Positions 5,134 to 12,693 of a stretch of DNA of 12,697 bases are shown piece by piece. The first letter of the stretch is position 1. Every line of letters begins with the position of its first letter. The position numbers and the translations under genes are program-made. Source of the stretch: an uncultured Veillonella sp. (lineage in GTDB: Bacteria; Bacillota; Negativicutes; Veillonellales; Veillonellaceae); contig URSE01000030.1 in the NCBI GenBank assembly GCA_900550455.1, forward strand, positions 1 through 12,697. Direction: 5' to 3'. The notes beneath the pieces are model-generated. The model saw only the letters and a list, made by a program, of their open reading frames with translations, had not been told where the DNA came from and searched no databases.

Positions 5134-7743
5134 CTATGCAGTCATGGTCGAGATAGCATCAATTGCGGCCTTCAAGGCAGCATCTACTGCATTAGCATCC
5201 TTACCGCCGGCCATAGCCATGTCTGGTCGACCGCCACCATTACCGCCAGCTGCTTGTGCTGCTGCTTTGACGATTTGACCTGCATGAATTCCCTTTGTCA
5301 AGACATCCTTAGATGCTTTGACTACAAAGTTTACCTTACCATCATGAACCAAGGCCAATACAGCTACACCGGATTGTAAGGTATCCAAGACCATATCCGC
5401 ATGGTCACGCAATTCATCTACATTTTGCGCTGCCACTACAGAAGCTACTACAGCAACGCCATTGATAGTTTGTTTCGTCGCCATAAGGTCGCCCATATCA
5501 GCAGAGGCCAATTGTTTCTTAGCTTCTGCCAATTCTTTTTCAAGAATCTTAGCTTCTGCAATAACCGCATGGAGACGACTTACCACTTGGTCATCCTTGG
5601 TCTTCAAGGTATCCACTACATCCTGTACCAAAGCGCGATCAGCTAGGGATGCAGTCAAGGCTGCCCTACCTGTAAAGGCTTCAATCCGGCGAACACCAGA
5701 GCCAGTCCCTTGTTCCCCTACGATGCGGAAGGACCCAATAAAGCCTGTATTTTCTACATGAGAACCACCGCAGAGCTCGATAGAAAAACCAGGAACAGAT
5801 ACAACACGAACTACATCGCCATACTTATCGCCAAAGAGGGCCATAGCCCCTTTTTCTTTAGCGGCATCCATGGACATTTCTTCAATGGTCACAGGGGTAG
5901 CCTTCAAGATTTCTTGATTAACCAAGTCTTCTACCTTGGCTAACTCTTCTTGAGATACAGGAGAGAAATGGGTGAAGTCAAAGCGGAGATAATCTGGTGT
6001 TACCAAGGAGCCAGCTTGGTTAACATGTTGGCCCAATACAGATTTTAGGGCTGCATGGAGTAAATGAGTAGCCGTATGGTTACGGGCGATATCCATGGTG
6101 CGAACGCGATCCACATCAGTGGTTACTATATCACCTACATAAACGGTCCCTTCCACAACGGTCCCAATATGGTAGACAGTACCTTCTGGCAAACGTTTTG
6201 TATTGTGAATTTCAATCTTACCAACAGGCCCTACCAAGAAGCCTGTATCACCAACTTGTCCGCCCCCTTCTGCATGGAATGGGGTGGACTGCAAGATGAT
6301 GGTTACCTCTTGTCCATCGGATGCGGAGTCGAGGCGAGTTGCCCCTTCCCCAAGCATCATGACCTTGGATTCTTGGGTAGCCAAATCTTCCACCAAGTTC
6401 TCCTTAGCCAAGAAGGTAATATCCGGCGTAGCAACCTTGGCATCTTGATCGACACGGGCCTGACGAGCGCGATTGCGTTGCTCAGCCATAGCGGCATCAA
6501 AGCCCTCTTTATCGATAGCCAAACCAGCTTCTCCAGCGATTTCTTGGGTCAATTCCCAAGGGAACCCATAAGTGTCATACAATTTGAAGACATCCTTGCC
6601 TGGGACTTCCTGAGCCCCCTTCGCCTTGAGGTCTTCCACAAGATCAGCCAAGAGAGACAAACCTTGTGCCAAGGTTTGGTTAAAGCGTTCTTCTTCATTG
6701 GCTACAACTCGTTTTACGAAGTCTTTCTTTTCGGCAATCGAAGGAATACCAGGACCTAAGATATCAACTACTACGTCAATCAAAGGCACCAAGAATGGAC
6801 CTTCAATCCCCAAAAGACGACCATGGCGAACAGCACGACGCAAAATACGGCGCAATACATAACCGCGCCCTTCGTTAGAAGGCAATACGCCATCAGAAAT
6901 AAGGGCTGTTACAGCACGGGCATGGTCGGCGATGACCTTCAGAGATACATCGATGCTAGCAGAATCATGGTATTTTACACCAGCTTTTGCTGCAGCCGCT
7001 TCTATGATTGGGAAAATCAAATCTGTTTCAAAGTTGGTTTCACAACCTTGTAAAACGGATGCTAACCGTTCCAGACCACAGCCTGTATCAATGTTTTTCT
7101 TTTCCAAAGGAACATAAGAGCCATCAGCTTGCTTATTGTATTGTGTAAACACCAAGTTCCAAATTTCCAAGTAGCGGTCACAATCACAACCAGGAGCACA
7201 ATCTGGGCTGCCGCAACCATGGTCAGGACCTTGGTCATAGAAGATTTCAGAGTCAGGACCACAAGGACCTTCCCCAATTTCCCAGAAGTTATCTTCCAAA
7301 CGGGAGATATGGGATGCTTCTACACCACATTCTTTGTGCCAAGTATCATAGGCTTCTTGATCATCAGGATATACTGTTACATAGAGTTTATTCTTGTCCA
7401 ACTTGATCACTTGAGTCAAGAATTCCCATGCCCAGTGAATGGCATCGTGCTTGAAGTAGTCACCGAAGGAGAAATTACCAAGCATTTCAAAGAAGGTATG
7501 GTGGCGAGCTGTCCGGCCTACATTTTCAAGGTCACCAGTACGCATACATTTTTGGCATGTAGTAACTCGTGTACGAGGTGGAACGAGTTTGCCTGTAAAG
7601 AATGGCTTGAGAGGCGCCATACCAGCACCAATTAAAAGTAGAGATGGGTCATTTTCAGGAATCAAAGAGAAGGATTCCAATTTTAAATGGCCTTTATTTT
7701 CAAAAAACTGCAAATATGCTTGACGCAGTTCATTACCTGTCAT
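5134..7743 (-). CDS. alaS: Alanyl-tRNA synthetase
   Basis: A complete 869-residue AlaRS, normal for the family. Residues 1-240 are the class II catalytic core: motif 2 in GRTARHHTFFEMLGNFSFGDYF (76-97) and motif 3 in GCGLERLASVLQG (221-233). A cysteine-rich insert GCGSPDCAPGCDCDR (176-190) is common in Bacillota. The tRNA recognition helices follow to about 450. The editing domain has its zinc ligands in HTATH (H556, H560) and CGGSH (C658, H662). A coiled coil (about 700-750) and the C-Ala domain with AAGGNGGGRPDMAMAGG (831-847) end the protein. The ATG at 7741-7743 has AGGAGG 7 nt upstream; a longer frame adds nine residues without a site. The leader is short (about 25 nt), with no T-box. 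Confidence 0.98.
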   Translation of the reverse strand: MTGNELRQAYLQFFENKGHLKLESFSLIPENDPSLLLIGAGMAPLKPFFTGKLVPPRTRVTTCQKCMRTGDLENVGRTARHHTFFEMLGNFSFGDYFKHDAIHWAWEFLTQVIKLDKNKLYVTVYPDDQEAYDTWHKECGVEASHISRLEDNFWEIGEGPCGPDSEIFYDQGPDHGCGSPDCAPGCDCDRYLEIWNLVFTQYNKQADGSYVPLEKKNIDTGCGLERLASVLQGCETNFETDLIFPIIEAAAAKAGVKYHDSASIDVSLKVIADHARAVTALISDGVLPSNEGRGYVLRRILRRAVRHGRLLGIEGPFLVPLIDVVVDILGPGIPSIAEKKDFVKRVVANEEERFNQTLAQGLSLLADLVEDLKAKGAQEVPGKDVFKLYDTYGFPWELTQEIAGEAGLAIDKEGFDAAMAEQRNRARQARVDQDAKVATPDITFLAKENLVEDLATQESKVMMLGEGATRLDSASDGQEVTIILQSTPFHAEGGGQVGDTGFLVGPVGKIEIHNTKRLPEGTVYHIGTVVEGTVYVGDIVTTDVDRVRTMDIARNHTATHLLHAALKSVLGQHVNQAGSLVTPDYLRFDFTHFSPVSQEELAKVEDLVNQEILKATPVTIEEMSMDAAKEKGAMALFGDKYGDVVRVVSVPGFSIELCGGSHVENTGFIGSFRIVGEQGTGSGVRRIEAFTGRAALTASLADRALVQDVVDTLKTKDDQVVSRLHAVIAEAKILEKELAEAKKQLASADMGDLMATKQTINGVAVVASVVAAQNVDELRDHADMVLDTLQSGVAVLALVHDGKVNFVVKASKDVLTKGIHAGQIVKAAAQAAGGNGGGRPDMAMAGGKDANAVDAALKAAIDAISTMTA

Positions 7744-7775
7744 AATGTAACCTCCTAGTGAAATAATCAACTATC

Positions 7776-7805
7776 ATTATAGCCCAAAGAGACTCTATTT
7801 GTCAT
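7776..7805 (-). promoter_or_regulatory. Promoter of alaS
   Basis: On the minus strand ATGACA (7800-7805), an 18-nt spacer and TATAAT (7776-7781) lie about 32 nt before the alaS start codon. It is back-to-back with the tRNA-Thr promoter. Confidence 0.72.
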
Positions 7806-7822
7806 GGTCTGAAATTTAAGGC

Positions 7823-7851
7823 TTGCATATAACATAAAAGTACCCTATAAT
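7823..7851 (+). promoter_or_regulatory. Promoter of the tRNA-Thr gene
   Basis: TTGCAT (7823-7828), a 17-nt spacer and a perfect TATAAT (7846-7851) precede the tRNA by 10 nt, so transcription should start within a few bases of the mature 5' end. Confidence 0.8.
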
Positions 7852-7861
7852 AGGCGTACAT

Positions 7862-7937
7862 GCTGTCGTAGCTCAGTCGGCAGAGCGCATCCTTGGTAAG
7901 GATGAGGTCGCCAGTTCAATCCTGGCCGTCAGCACCA
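7862..7937 (+). tRNA. tRNA-Thr, anticodon GGU
   Basis: A 76-nt tRNA with encoded CCA. The anticodon stem CATCC/GGATG closes loop TTGGTAA, giving anticodon GGT at positions 34-36 (threonine, codons ACC and ACU). The D arm is GCTC/GAGC, and the T arm GCCAG/CTGGC has loop TTCAATC. The acceptor arms GCTGTCG and CGTCAGC pair except for a U-U opposition at 5-68. The gene is alone in its unit, followed by a small dyad (7943-7961) and a strong terminator. Its anticodon could pair with the candidate ACT specifier of the thrS T-box in this window. Confidence 0.95.
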
Positions 7938-7942
7938 TATAT

Positions 7943-7961
7943 GATGACTCAAGTAGTCATC
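7943..7961 (+). other. Small hairpin after tRNA-Thr
   Basis: GATGACT (7943-7949) and AGTCATC (7955-7961) are perfect complements with a 5-nt loop. It has no T-run. It lies in the 3' trailer and may mark a processing stop for tRNA maturation. Confidence 0.4.
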
Positions 7962-7968
7962 TATTACC

Positions 7969-8008
7969 AATAAAGAAGCCAAACTCCTCGGAGTTTGGCT
8001 TCTTTATT
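7969..8008. terminator. Perfect hairpin terminator between tRNA-Thr and the NlpC/P60 unit
   Basis: A 19-bp perfect stem (7969-7987 with 7990-8008) has GC-rich centre arms and A/T ends, giving a T-tract on the plus strand (TTTATTTT) and on the minus strand (TTTATT). It ends the tRNA-Thr unit and may work in both directions. Confidence 0.88.
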
Positions 8009-8030
8009 TTCATTCCCCCTATTTATCGAA

Positions 8031-8068
8031 TAGAAAAGCCCTAGCATATGCATGCTAGGGCTTTTCTA
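8031..8068 (-). terminator. Terminator of the NlpC/P60 gene
   Basis: A 17-bp perfect stem (8031-8047 with 8052-8068) contains AGCCCTAGCAT arms flanked by AAAA and TTTT. It lies 16 nt after the NlpC/P60 stop on the minus strand. Together with the hairpin at 7969-8008 it separates two converging units. Confidence 0.8.
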
Positions 8069-8084
8069 TATAGAGTTATAGGTC

Positions 8085-8795
8085 TTACATAACGCGCTTA
8101 GCACCTAAATAGCGCTCGCCCCAGTAGCCACCCATAAGGGATGCGACAGCTACGCCACGAGAGCTAGTAGCGGATATGAATTGACCATTACCGATATAAA
8201 TACCGGAGTGAGATGCACCTGGTTCATAGGTTTCAAAGAAGACTAAGTCCCCTGGTTGCAAATTAGCTTTGGATACAGATTTACCCATCATATATTGTTC
8301 GTCTGCCAACCGTGGTAAATTAATACCAGCCTTGGCGAAAACAAAACGAGTATAGCCAGAGCAATCAAACCCGCTCGGTGTAGTGCCACCAAACACATAC
8401 GGCACGCCCTTATATTTGCCCGCTTCTGCTAAGATGGCGTTTACATTGGCCTTAGACATAATAACGCCCCCATTGTTGCTACGGGTTACAGCATGTGCTA
8501 CAGGCGCCCCTGTGGTAGACACGCCCAACTTCTTCAGGGTCTCTGGTCCAGCAATACCGTCAACAGGAAGGCCATGATCTTTTTGGAAGAGCCGGACAGC
8601 CCATTTAGTTTCCTTGCCGTATACCCCTGTCTTATCAGTTGCATGGTAGCCTTGCTTAATCAATTGCTTTTGAATTTTACTTACATTCGCTCCCTGGTCG
8701 CCATACTGATAGGTATTGGCAGAGACAAGAGCTGTAGTAGATAAGGTCAAGGCTAAGGCCATTGTAATAAACTTAGATTTTTTAAAAGCTTTCAT
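8085..8795 (-). CDS. Secreted NlpC/P60 peptidoglycan hydrolase with PG-binding domain
   Basis: A 236-residue exported protein. Residues 1-26 form a signal peptide (MKAFKKSKF basic end, hydrophobic core, likely cut after LVSA). Residues 33-90 are a PG_binding_1 domain (IQKQLIKQGY, VYGKETKWAVRLFQKDHGLPVDGIAGPET in outline). The NlpC/P60 domain spans about 118-236, with the catalytic cysteine C145 in FDCSGY and histidine H196 in SHSGIYIGNG. The usual third polar residue, often histidine in FIHA, is serine here (FISAT, S208). Such enzymes cut D-gamma-Glu-diamino acid bonds in stem peptides. GAGGA lies 5 nt before the ATG at 8793-8795; an in-frame GTG four codons earlier overlaps that site, so I rejected it. 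The upstream glycosyltransferase gene is 84 nt away with no clear terminator between. Confidence 0.92.
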   Translation of the reverse strand: MKAFKKSKFITMALALTLSTTALVSANTYQYGDQGANVSKIQKQLIKQGYHATDKTGVYGKETKWAVRLFQKDHGLPVDGIAGPETLKKLGVSTTGAPVAHAVTRSNNGGVIMSKANVNAILAEAGKYKGVPYVFGGTTPSGFDCSGYTRFVFAKAGINLPRLADEQYMMGKSVSKANLQPGDLVFFETYEPGASHSGIYIGNGQFISATSSRGVAVASLMGGYWGERYLGAKRVM

Positions 8796-8879
8796 TTGTA
8801 TCCTCACTTTTATACGGTCGAATCAATCGTTTCGCACCAAACTATGACGTAATTCTTAGGTATCTTCGCTAGATACTCA

Positions 8880-9812
8880 TCATTTCTTCTGGTCTAGGTT
8901 CATGGTTTCTTTCACCCAATAAAGAGGACGGTGTTTGACCTCTTCAAAGACCCGGCCTACATATTCACCGATAATGCCGAGGCCAATGAGTTGTACCCCA
9001 CACAAAAAGAAGATGGCAATTCCCAAGGTGGTCCAACCACTGACGGCCTCACCCATAAGGTAGACAAATAGGATGTGTAGGATCATGAGCAAGCTCAGGA
9101 AACCACAAACCACACCTACGTATAAAGCCATCCGCAAGGGAGCTCGGGAAAAAGCAGCAATGCCATCAAGAGCAAAGCGTATCATTTTTCGAACACTAAA
9201 CTTAGACACGCCCGCAAAGCGAGCTGGTGCCACAAAGTGTAGGTCCACTTGCCGGTAGCCTAGGTCGCCTACAATACCGCGCAAGAAACGCCCATGTTCT
9301 CGGAATCGCTTGAGTGTCTCAAGGGCCTTCCGATTCATGAGTCGGAAGTCTGAGCCCCCTTCAACAATGGGAACTTCAGACATTGCATTCATTAATTTAT
9401 AGTAGTATTTGGACGTGAAAGACTTGGACCAAGACGCATCTTCCGTGGAATCACGAATGGTACGGACCACATCATTTCCCTCTTCCCAGAGCCTAATCAA
9501 TTCTGGAATCAGGGTTGGTGGATGTTGCATATCACCATCCATGGTAATTACCGCATCACCCTTGGCGTAGTCAAGCCCACAAGTCAAGGCTAGCTGATGA
9601 CCAAAGTTACGGGCCAATAAGAGAACCTTGACATGTTGATCATCTTGGGACAAAGCTTGCAAGATAGCTGCAGACCCATCCTTTGATCCATCATCTACAA
9701 AAATAAGCTCATAATCATAGGTGACCTGTTTCATGACCTCTGTAACAGCATGATAGAAATTCTGAATGTTGTCCTCTTCGTTAAAAACAGGCACTACAAT
9801 TGAAATGAGCAT
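8880..9812 (-). CDS. Family 2 glycosyltransferase, polyprenyl-phosphate type (GtrB/DPM1-like)
   Basis: A 310-residue membrane-bound GT2 enzyme. The nucleotide-sugar site shows IVVPVFNEEDNI (5-16), VDDGSKDGS (39-47), the ARNFGHQLALTCGLDYA block (67-83) and DGDMQHPP (92-99, the DxD region). EGGSDFRLMNRKAL (151-164) and an acceptor-loop region ending at FAGVSKFSVRKM follow. Two hydrophobic segments (about 229-253 and 262-284) anchor it. The end, IGEYVGRVFEEVKHRPLYWV, is typical of GtrB and ArnC-type proteins that load a sugar onto undecaprenyl phosphate. The donor sugar cannot be read from sequence. AGGAGG lies 5 nt before the ATG. No flippase or acceptor transferase is nearby, so it is an orphan here, paired only with the wall hydrolase downstream. 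Confidence 0.9.
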   Translation of the reverse strand: MLISIVVPVFNEEDNIQNFYHAVTEVMKQVTYDYELIFVDDGSKDGSAAILQALSQDDQHVKVLLLARNFGHQLALTCGLDYAKGDAVITMDGDMQHPPTLIPELIRLWEEGNDVVRTIRDSTEDASWSKSFTSKYYYKLMNAMSEVPIVEGGSDFRLMNRKALETLKRFREHGRFLRGIVGDLGYRQVDLHFVAPARFAGVSKFSVRKMIRFALDGIAAFSRAPLRMALYVGVVCGFLSLLMILHILFVYLMGEAVSGWTTLGIAIFFLCGVQLIGLGIIGEYVGRVFEEVKHRPLYWVKETMNLDQKK

Positions 9813-9835
9813 ACGACCCTCCTAATACTTTATAT

Positions 9836-9865
9836 ATTTTACTCCAAATTCATAATGTAAGGCAA
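9836..9865 (-). promoter_or_regulatory. Possible promoter of the glycosyltransferase gene
   Basis: On the minus strand TTGCCT (9860-9865), an 18-nt spacer and TAAAAT (9836-9841) lie 24 nt before the start codon. Confidence 0.5.
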
Positions 9866-9925
9866 ATATGGCCTCTGAATCCAGTATTTACGGGCCTTTA
9901 TTTTTCTTGTAGAATAATTATAGTT

Positions 9926-9949
9926 TTGTCAAGTTCTAAATGTTGACAA
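9926..9949. promoter_or_regulatory. Inverted repeat, possible operator before the HAD gene
   Basis: TTGTCAA (9926-9932) and TTGACAA (9943-9949) are perfect 7-bp inverted arms 10 nt apart. The dyad sits 22 nt before the HAD start, just after a possible -10 (TATAGT, 9919-9924). It could be a repressor site or a leader hairpin. Confidence 0.38.
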
Positions 9950-9971
9950 TTAATTTCTTATAGGAGGTCTC

Positions 9972-10634
9972 ATGAACATATCTACCCTCATATTCGACTG
10001 TGATGGCACCCTCTTGGACACCTTTGAGGACCTAAAAAATGCAGTTAATTATGCTTTGACTACATCATCCTACCCCCTCCATGATGACGATTATGTCCGA
10101 CTCCGCATCGGTAACGGGGTCTCCAACCTAGTGAAATGGACTATGCCAGAGTCCGCTAGCCCTGAGGAGCATGCAGCCTGCCTCAAACTGTTTGAAGACT
10201 ACTATGATGCCCACATGCAGGACTACACCAAGCCCTACCCTGGTATGCTAGATCTCTTGCAAAACCTCTTAGACAGAGGCTACCAAATCGCTATCGTCTC
10301 CAACAAGTACCAAACAGGCGTAGATGTTCTCAACGATCAATACTTTAAGGGCCTCTTTAAAGTAGCCATCGGAACCAGCCCTCATATTGAGCGCAAGCCT
10401 GCACCAGACATGGTCTTCCAGGCTATGAAAGAGCTGGGCGTAAAGCCAGATCAATGTATTTATATAGGGGATACAGAAGTAGATATAAAAACTGCTAAAA
10501 ATGCTCACATTCCTTGTATCGGTGTCACTTGGGGTTTCCGTGACCAAGCTACCCTAGAGGAATTAGGTTGCCAATACATAGCCCATAAAACAGAAGACAT
10601 CCTTAGCATCATGGAAGATATTAATAACAATTAA
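9972..10634 (+). CDS. HAD-family hydrolase, phosphoglycolate phosphatase-like
   Basis: A 220-residue HAD phosphatase with a small helical cap, as in Gph, PpaX and YqaB-type proteins. Motif I is FDCDGTLLDT with nucleophile D9 and acid D11, motif II is IVSNK with S110, the motif III lysine is K142 in RKPAPD, and motif IV is IGDTEVD with D167 and D171. All catalytic residues are present. The length and the KPAPD/GDTEVD pattern point to phosphoglycolate or pyrophosphate as substrate, but HAD substrates cannot be assigned from motifs. AGGAGG lies 4 nt before the ATG. It is divergent from the glycosyltransferase gene and converges with the FUSC gene, with only 8 nt between stop codons and no visible terminator. 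Confidence 0.9.
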   Translation: MNISTLIFDCDGTLLDTFEDLKNAVNYALTTSSYPLHDDDYVRLRIGNGVSNLVKWTMPESASPEEHAACLKLFEDYYDAHMQDYTKPYPGMLDLLQNLLDRGYQIAIVSNKYQTGVDVLNDQYFKGLFKVAIGTSPHIERKPAPDMVFQAMKELGVKPDQCIYIGDTEVDIKTAKNAHIPCIGVTWGFRDQATLEELGCQYIAHKTEDILSIMEDINNN

Positions 10635-10642
10635 TAGATATC

Positions 10643-11722
10643 TTATTTATGATGTAATTCCCGCCAGTAGACTAACCAAGCTGCTAGGATGGCCAAGCCA
10701 ACACCTACGAAAGTATCCACTACGCGAGATACGATAAGAGGATTCATCTGAGACATATCAGGAATTGGTGTCATGATGAGGACAAAGACCGTAAGGCCTA
10801 TGGTAGACAAGGTGTAGTTATGGGGACCAAAGTATTCTAGGCTCCAAATCCCCAAGCATTGAACGACTAGAACGGTAACCATAGGCCAGCCCTGGTTCAT
10901 GATCCACCAATAAAGAAGGGCCCCTATAACAGTCCCCAAGGACCGATGAACCGCCCGATACATAAATTCCCCTTGCGGTTTGTTGAGGTGGATAACGGAC
11001 AAGACAGACAAGATAATCCAGTAGGGTTTATCTAATGGGAATATAACATAGCCTAATAGGATGGCGAAAATAGTACCTACGGTTACACGGAGGGCCGTAA
11101 ATCGGGCATCAGAGCCAGGTGCTAAAGCTACTTCAAACTGCCGTTTAATAGCTACGATGCGAACATTTTGTTGATGGGCCGTAAAACCAATAAACTTACA
11201 ACCCCCTAACCAAGCTAGGCTCCAAAATAAAAATAATACCCCTGCCCCTACCACTATGGATGACAAGTTGGCCTCCATGAGCATACGTGTAGAGTAACCA
11301 TGATCGATCATAAAGGCATTAAAAGGGACTACAAAGAGGGTGTTAAGAGGTCCTGGTGCCCCGATATCCAACGCATGCCAAGTAAAGATAACCAGATAGG
11401 TCCAAACCACCAAGAGCGGTGCAAAGACCAAGGGCATGTGGGATATGCCAAATCCCAAGAGCTGTCCCACCATAACACCGGCAGCTACTAAAAAATATAG
11501 CCAATAGCGGCGAACCTTAAGGGCCTGCCAACCGCTGAGAACGGACAAGGACCCCAAGAGACCATAAGCAGCATAGTTCGCATTGGTCAAAAATGTCATA
11601 ATAATGACAGATACGATAACCGGTAAGGTGGAAAAGGAAACCTCACGGGCCCGTCCCGGTGATAAGCGCCAGGAAAAAATAGATTTTAATGCAGCAACAA
11701 ATTCTAACCAATGCTCTCTCAT
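10643..11722 (-). CDS. FUSC-family inner membrane protein
   Basis: A 359-residue polytopic membrane protein with two halves of about five hydrophobic segments each: roughly 31-50, 53-68, 75-95, 99-118 and 150-172, then 211-230, 233-246, 260-275, 280-296, 303-320 and 330-352. The second half carries the FUSC pattern, with FTALRVTVGTIFAILLGY (208-225), the PYWIILSVLSVIHLNKPQGE block (233-252) and AVHRSLGTVIGALL (257-270). FUSC relatives include aromatic acid efflux proteins (AaeB) and YccS; these are longer and have a cytosolic domain that is reduced here. The substrate is unknown. GGGAGGA lies just before the ATG at 11720-11722; an in-frame GTG four codons earlier overlaps that site and was rejected. 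Confidence 0.85.
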   Translation of the reverse strand: MREHWLEFVAALKSIFSWRLSPGRAREVSFSTLPVIVSVIIMTFLTNANYAAYGLLGSLSVLSGWQALKVRRYWLYFLVAAGVMVGQLLGFGISHMPLVFAPLLVVWTYLVIFTWHALDIGAPGPLNTLFVVPFNAFMIDHGYSTRMLMEANLSSIVVGAGVLFLFWSLAWLGGCKFIGFTAHQQNVRIVAIKRQFEVALAPGSDARFTALRVTVGTIFAILLGYVIFPLDKPYWIILSVLSVIHLNKPQGEFMYRAVHRSLGTVIGALLYWWIMNQGWPMVTVLVVQCLGIWSLEYFGPHNYTLSTIGLTVFVLIMTPIPDMSQMNPLIVSRVVDTFVGVGLAILAAWLVYWRELHHK

Positions 11723-11750
11723 ACATCCTCCCACTCGGGTATATCGAAAA

Positions 11751-11778
11751 TTGTCTAACTCTTATCCTATTGTATATC
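11751..11778 (+). promoter_or_regulatory. Possible promoter of the RluA-type gene
   Basis: TTGTCT (11751-11756), a 16-nt spacer and TATATC (11773-11778) lie 42 nt before the start codon. The spacer is short and the site overlaps the divergent FUSC promoter, so this is tentative. Confidence 0.38.
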
Positions 11779-11797
11779 CATGCTCTACTACTGTAAA
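11769..11797 (-). promoter_or_regulatory. Probable promoter of the FUSC gene
   Basis: On the minus strand TTTACA (11792-11797), a 17-nt spacer and TACAAT (11769-11774) form a good sigma-A-like site about 47 nt before the start codon. Confidence 0.6.
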
Positions 11798-11820
11798 TAT
11801 ATCTATCCTTAGGAGGTCCG

Positions 11821-12693
11821 ATGAAAGCTTTAATTCAACTCACCCTCCCGCCAGAGGCAAAACCTACCTCCATCAACCACTGCATCAAGCAGGCCCATAT
11901 ATCCCAACGGATGCGGCGTAAGCTTCGGACCGAGGGTATGATCAAGGTGAATCAGGTAGAAGCCTCTTGGAACACCCTCCTCAAAGCTGGTGATCACCTA
12001 TCTATTAGCCTGGCTCCGAGCCAGGACCTAATTCCCTACCCCCTTCCCTTGGATATAGTCTACGAAGATTCCTACCTCCTTGTCGTTAATAAACCTGCTG
12101 GCCTTCTCATGCACCCTACCGCTAACGAGCGTCATAAAACCTTAGCCAATGCCCTAGCCTACTACTATCAAAAAAGTGGACAAGCCTATGACTTTCATCC
12201 GGTCCACCGCTTAGACAAGGATACATCAGGCCTTGTCATCATTGCTAAAACGGCCCTAGTCCAACACGCCTTTGAGAAGCAGGGATTAAAATTCCAAAAG
12301 GTATATGACGCCATTGTCCAAGGCCTCTTACCGGCCAATGCATGCCTCCACTGGCCCATTGCCCGCAAGGATGGATCCATCATCGAAAGGGCTGTACAAC
12401 CTTCTGGCAAAGAGTCTCATACAGATGTTCAAGTAGTAGCGCATTACAATCAGAGTTATAGCCATGTGCGCTGCCTACTTCACACAGGCCGGACCCATCA
12501 AATCCGCGTCCACCTTTCCCACTTAGGTTATCCCCTGCTAGGCGATGATATCTACGGCGGACCCCTAGACCGAATTCAACGACAGGCCCTCCATGCTCGA
12601 TTCCTAACCTTCGACCACCCCATAAGTGGGCAAAGAATTCACCTAGAAGGCCCTCTGCCGACTGATATGGAGTCTCTCCTCCATGAATCCTAG
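11821..12693 (+). CDS. RluA-family RNA pseudouridine synthase
   Basis: A complete 290-residue pseudouridine synthase. Residues about 14-65 resemble an S4 RNA-binding domain (HISQRMRRKL, IKVNQVEA, LKAGDHLSI). The catalytic domain starts at IVYEDSYLLVVNKPAGLLMHP (79-99). The active-site aspartate is D132 in HRLDKDTSGL (129-138). FQKVYDAIVQG (158-168) and GRTHQIRVHLSHLGYPLLGDDIYGG (223-247, with the conserved arginine R224) are intact. The family acts on uridines in 23S rRNA or tRNA. This S4-bearing type covers RluD-like enzymes and the paralogues of B. subtilis (YlyB, YjbO, YhcT), and I cannot tell which target applies. AGGAGG lies 4 nt before the ATG. The TAG stop is four bases from the right edge. 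Confidence 0.93.
   Translation: MKALIQLTLPPEAKPTSINHCIKQAHISQRMRRKLRTEGMIKVNQVEASWNTLLKAGDHLSISLAPSQDLIPYPLPLDIVYEDSYLLVVNKPAGLLMHPTANERHKTLANALAYYYQKSGQAYDFHPVHRLDKDTSGLVIIAKTALVQHAFEKQGLKFQKVYDAIVQGLLPANACLHWPIARKDGSIIERAVQPSGKESHTDVQVVAHYNQSYSHVRCLLHTGRTHQIRVHLSHLGYPLLGDDIYGGPLDRIQRQALHARFLTFDHPISGQRIHLEGPLPTDMESLLHES

Noticed and set aside
6064..6759. Plus-strand open frame of 231 codons
   Set aside because: It is antisense to the alaS editing and recognition regions, where every residue on the other strand is family-typical. No promoter or motif supports it.
7744..7800. Possible T-box leader for alaS
   Set aside because: The promoter at 7776-7805 leaves only about 25 nt of leader, and no T-box core motif is present.
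7862..8008. tRNA-Thr as an integration site
   Set aside because: No integrase gene follows and I see no direct repeat of the tRNA 3' end in the window.
8031..8068. Palindrome around GCATATGCATGC as a protein-binding operator
   Set aside because: It is the loop-proximal part of a long perfect stem just after a stop codon with T-rich ends, better explained as a terminator.
8796..8814. TATAAA just upstream of the NlpC/P60 start as a -10 box
   Set aside because: It lies so close to the start codon that the transcript would lack the ribosome binding site, and no -35 is found at proper spacing.
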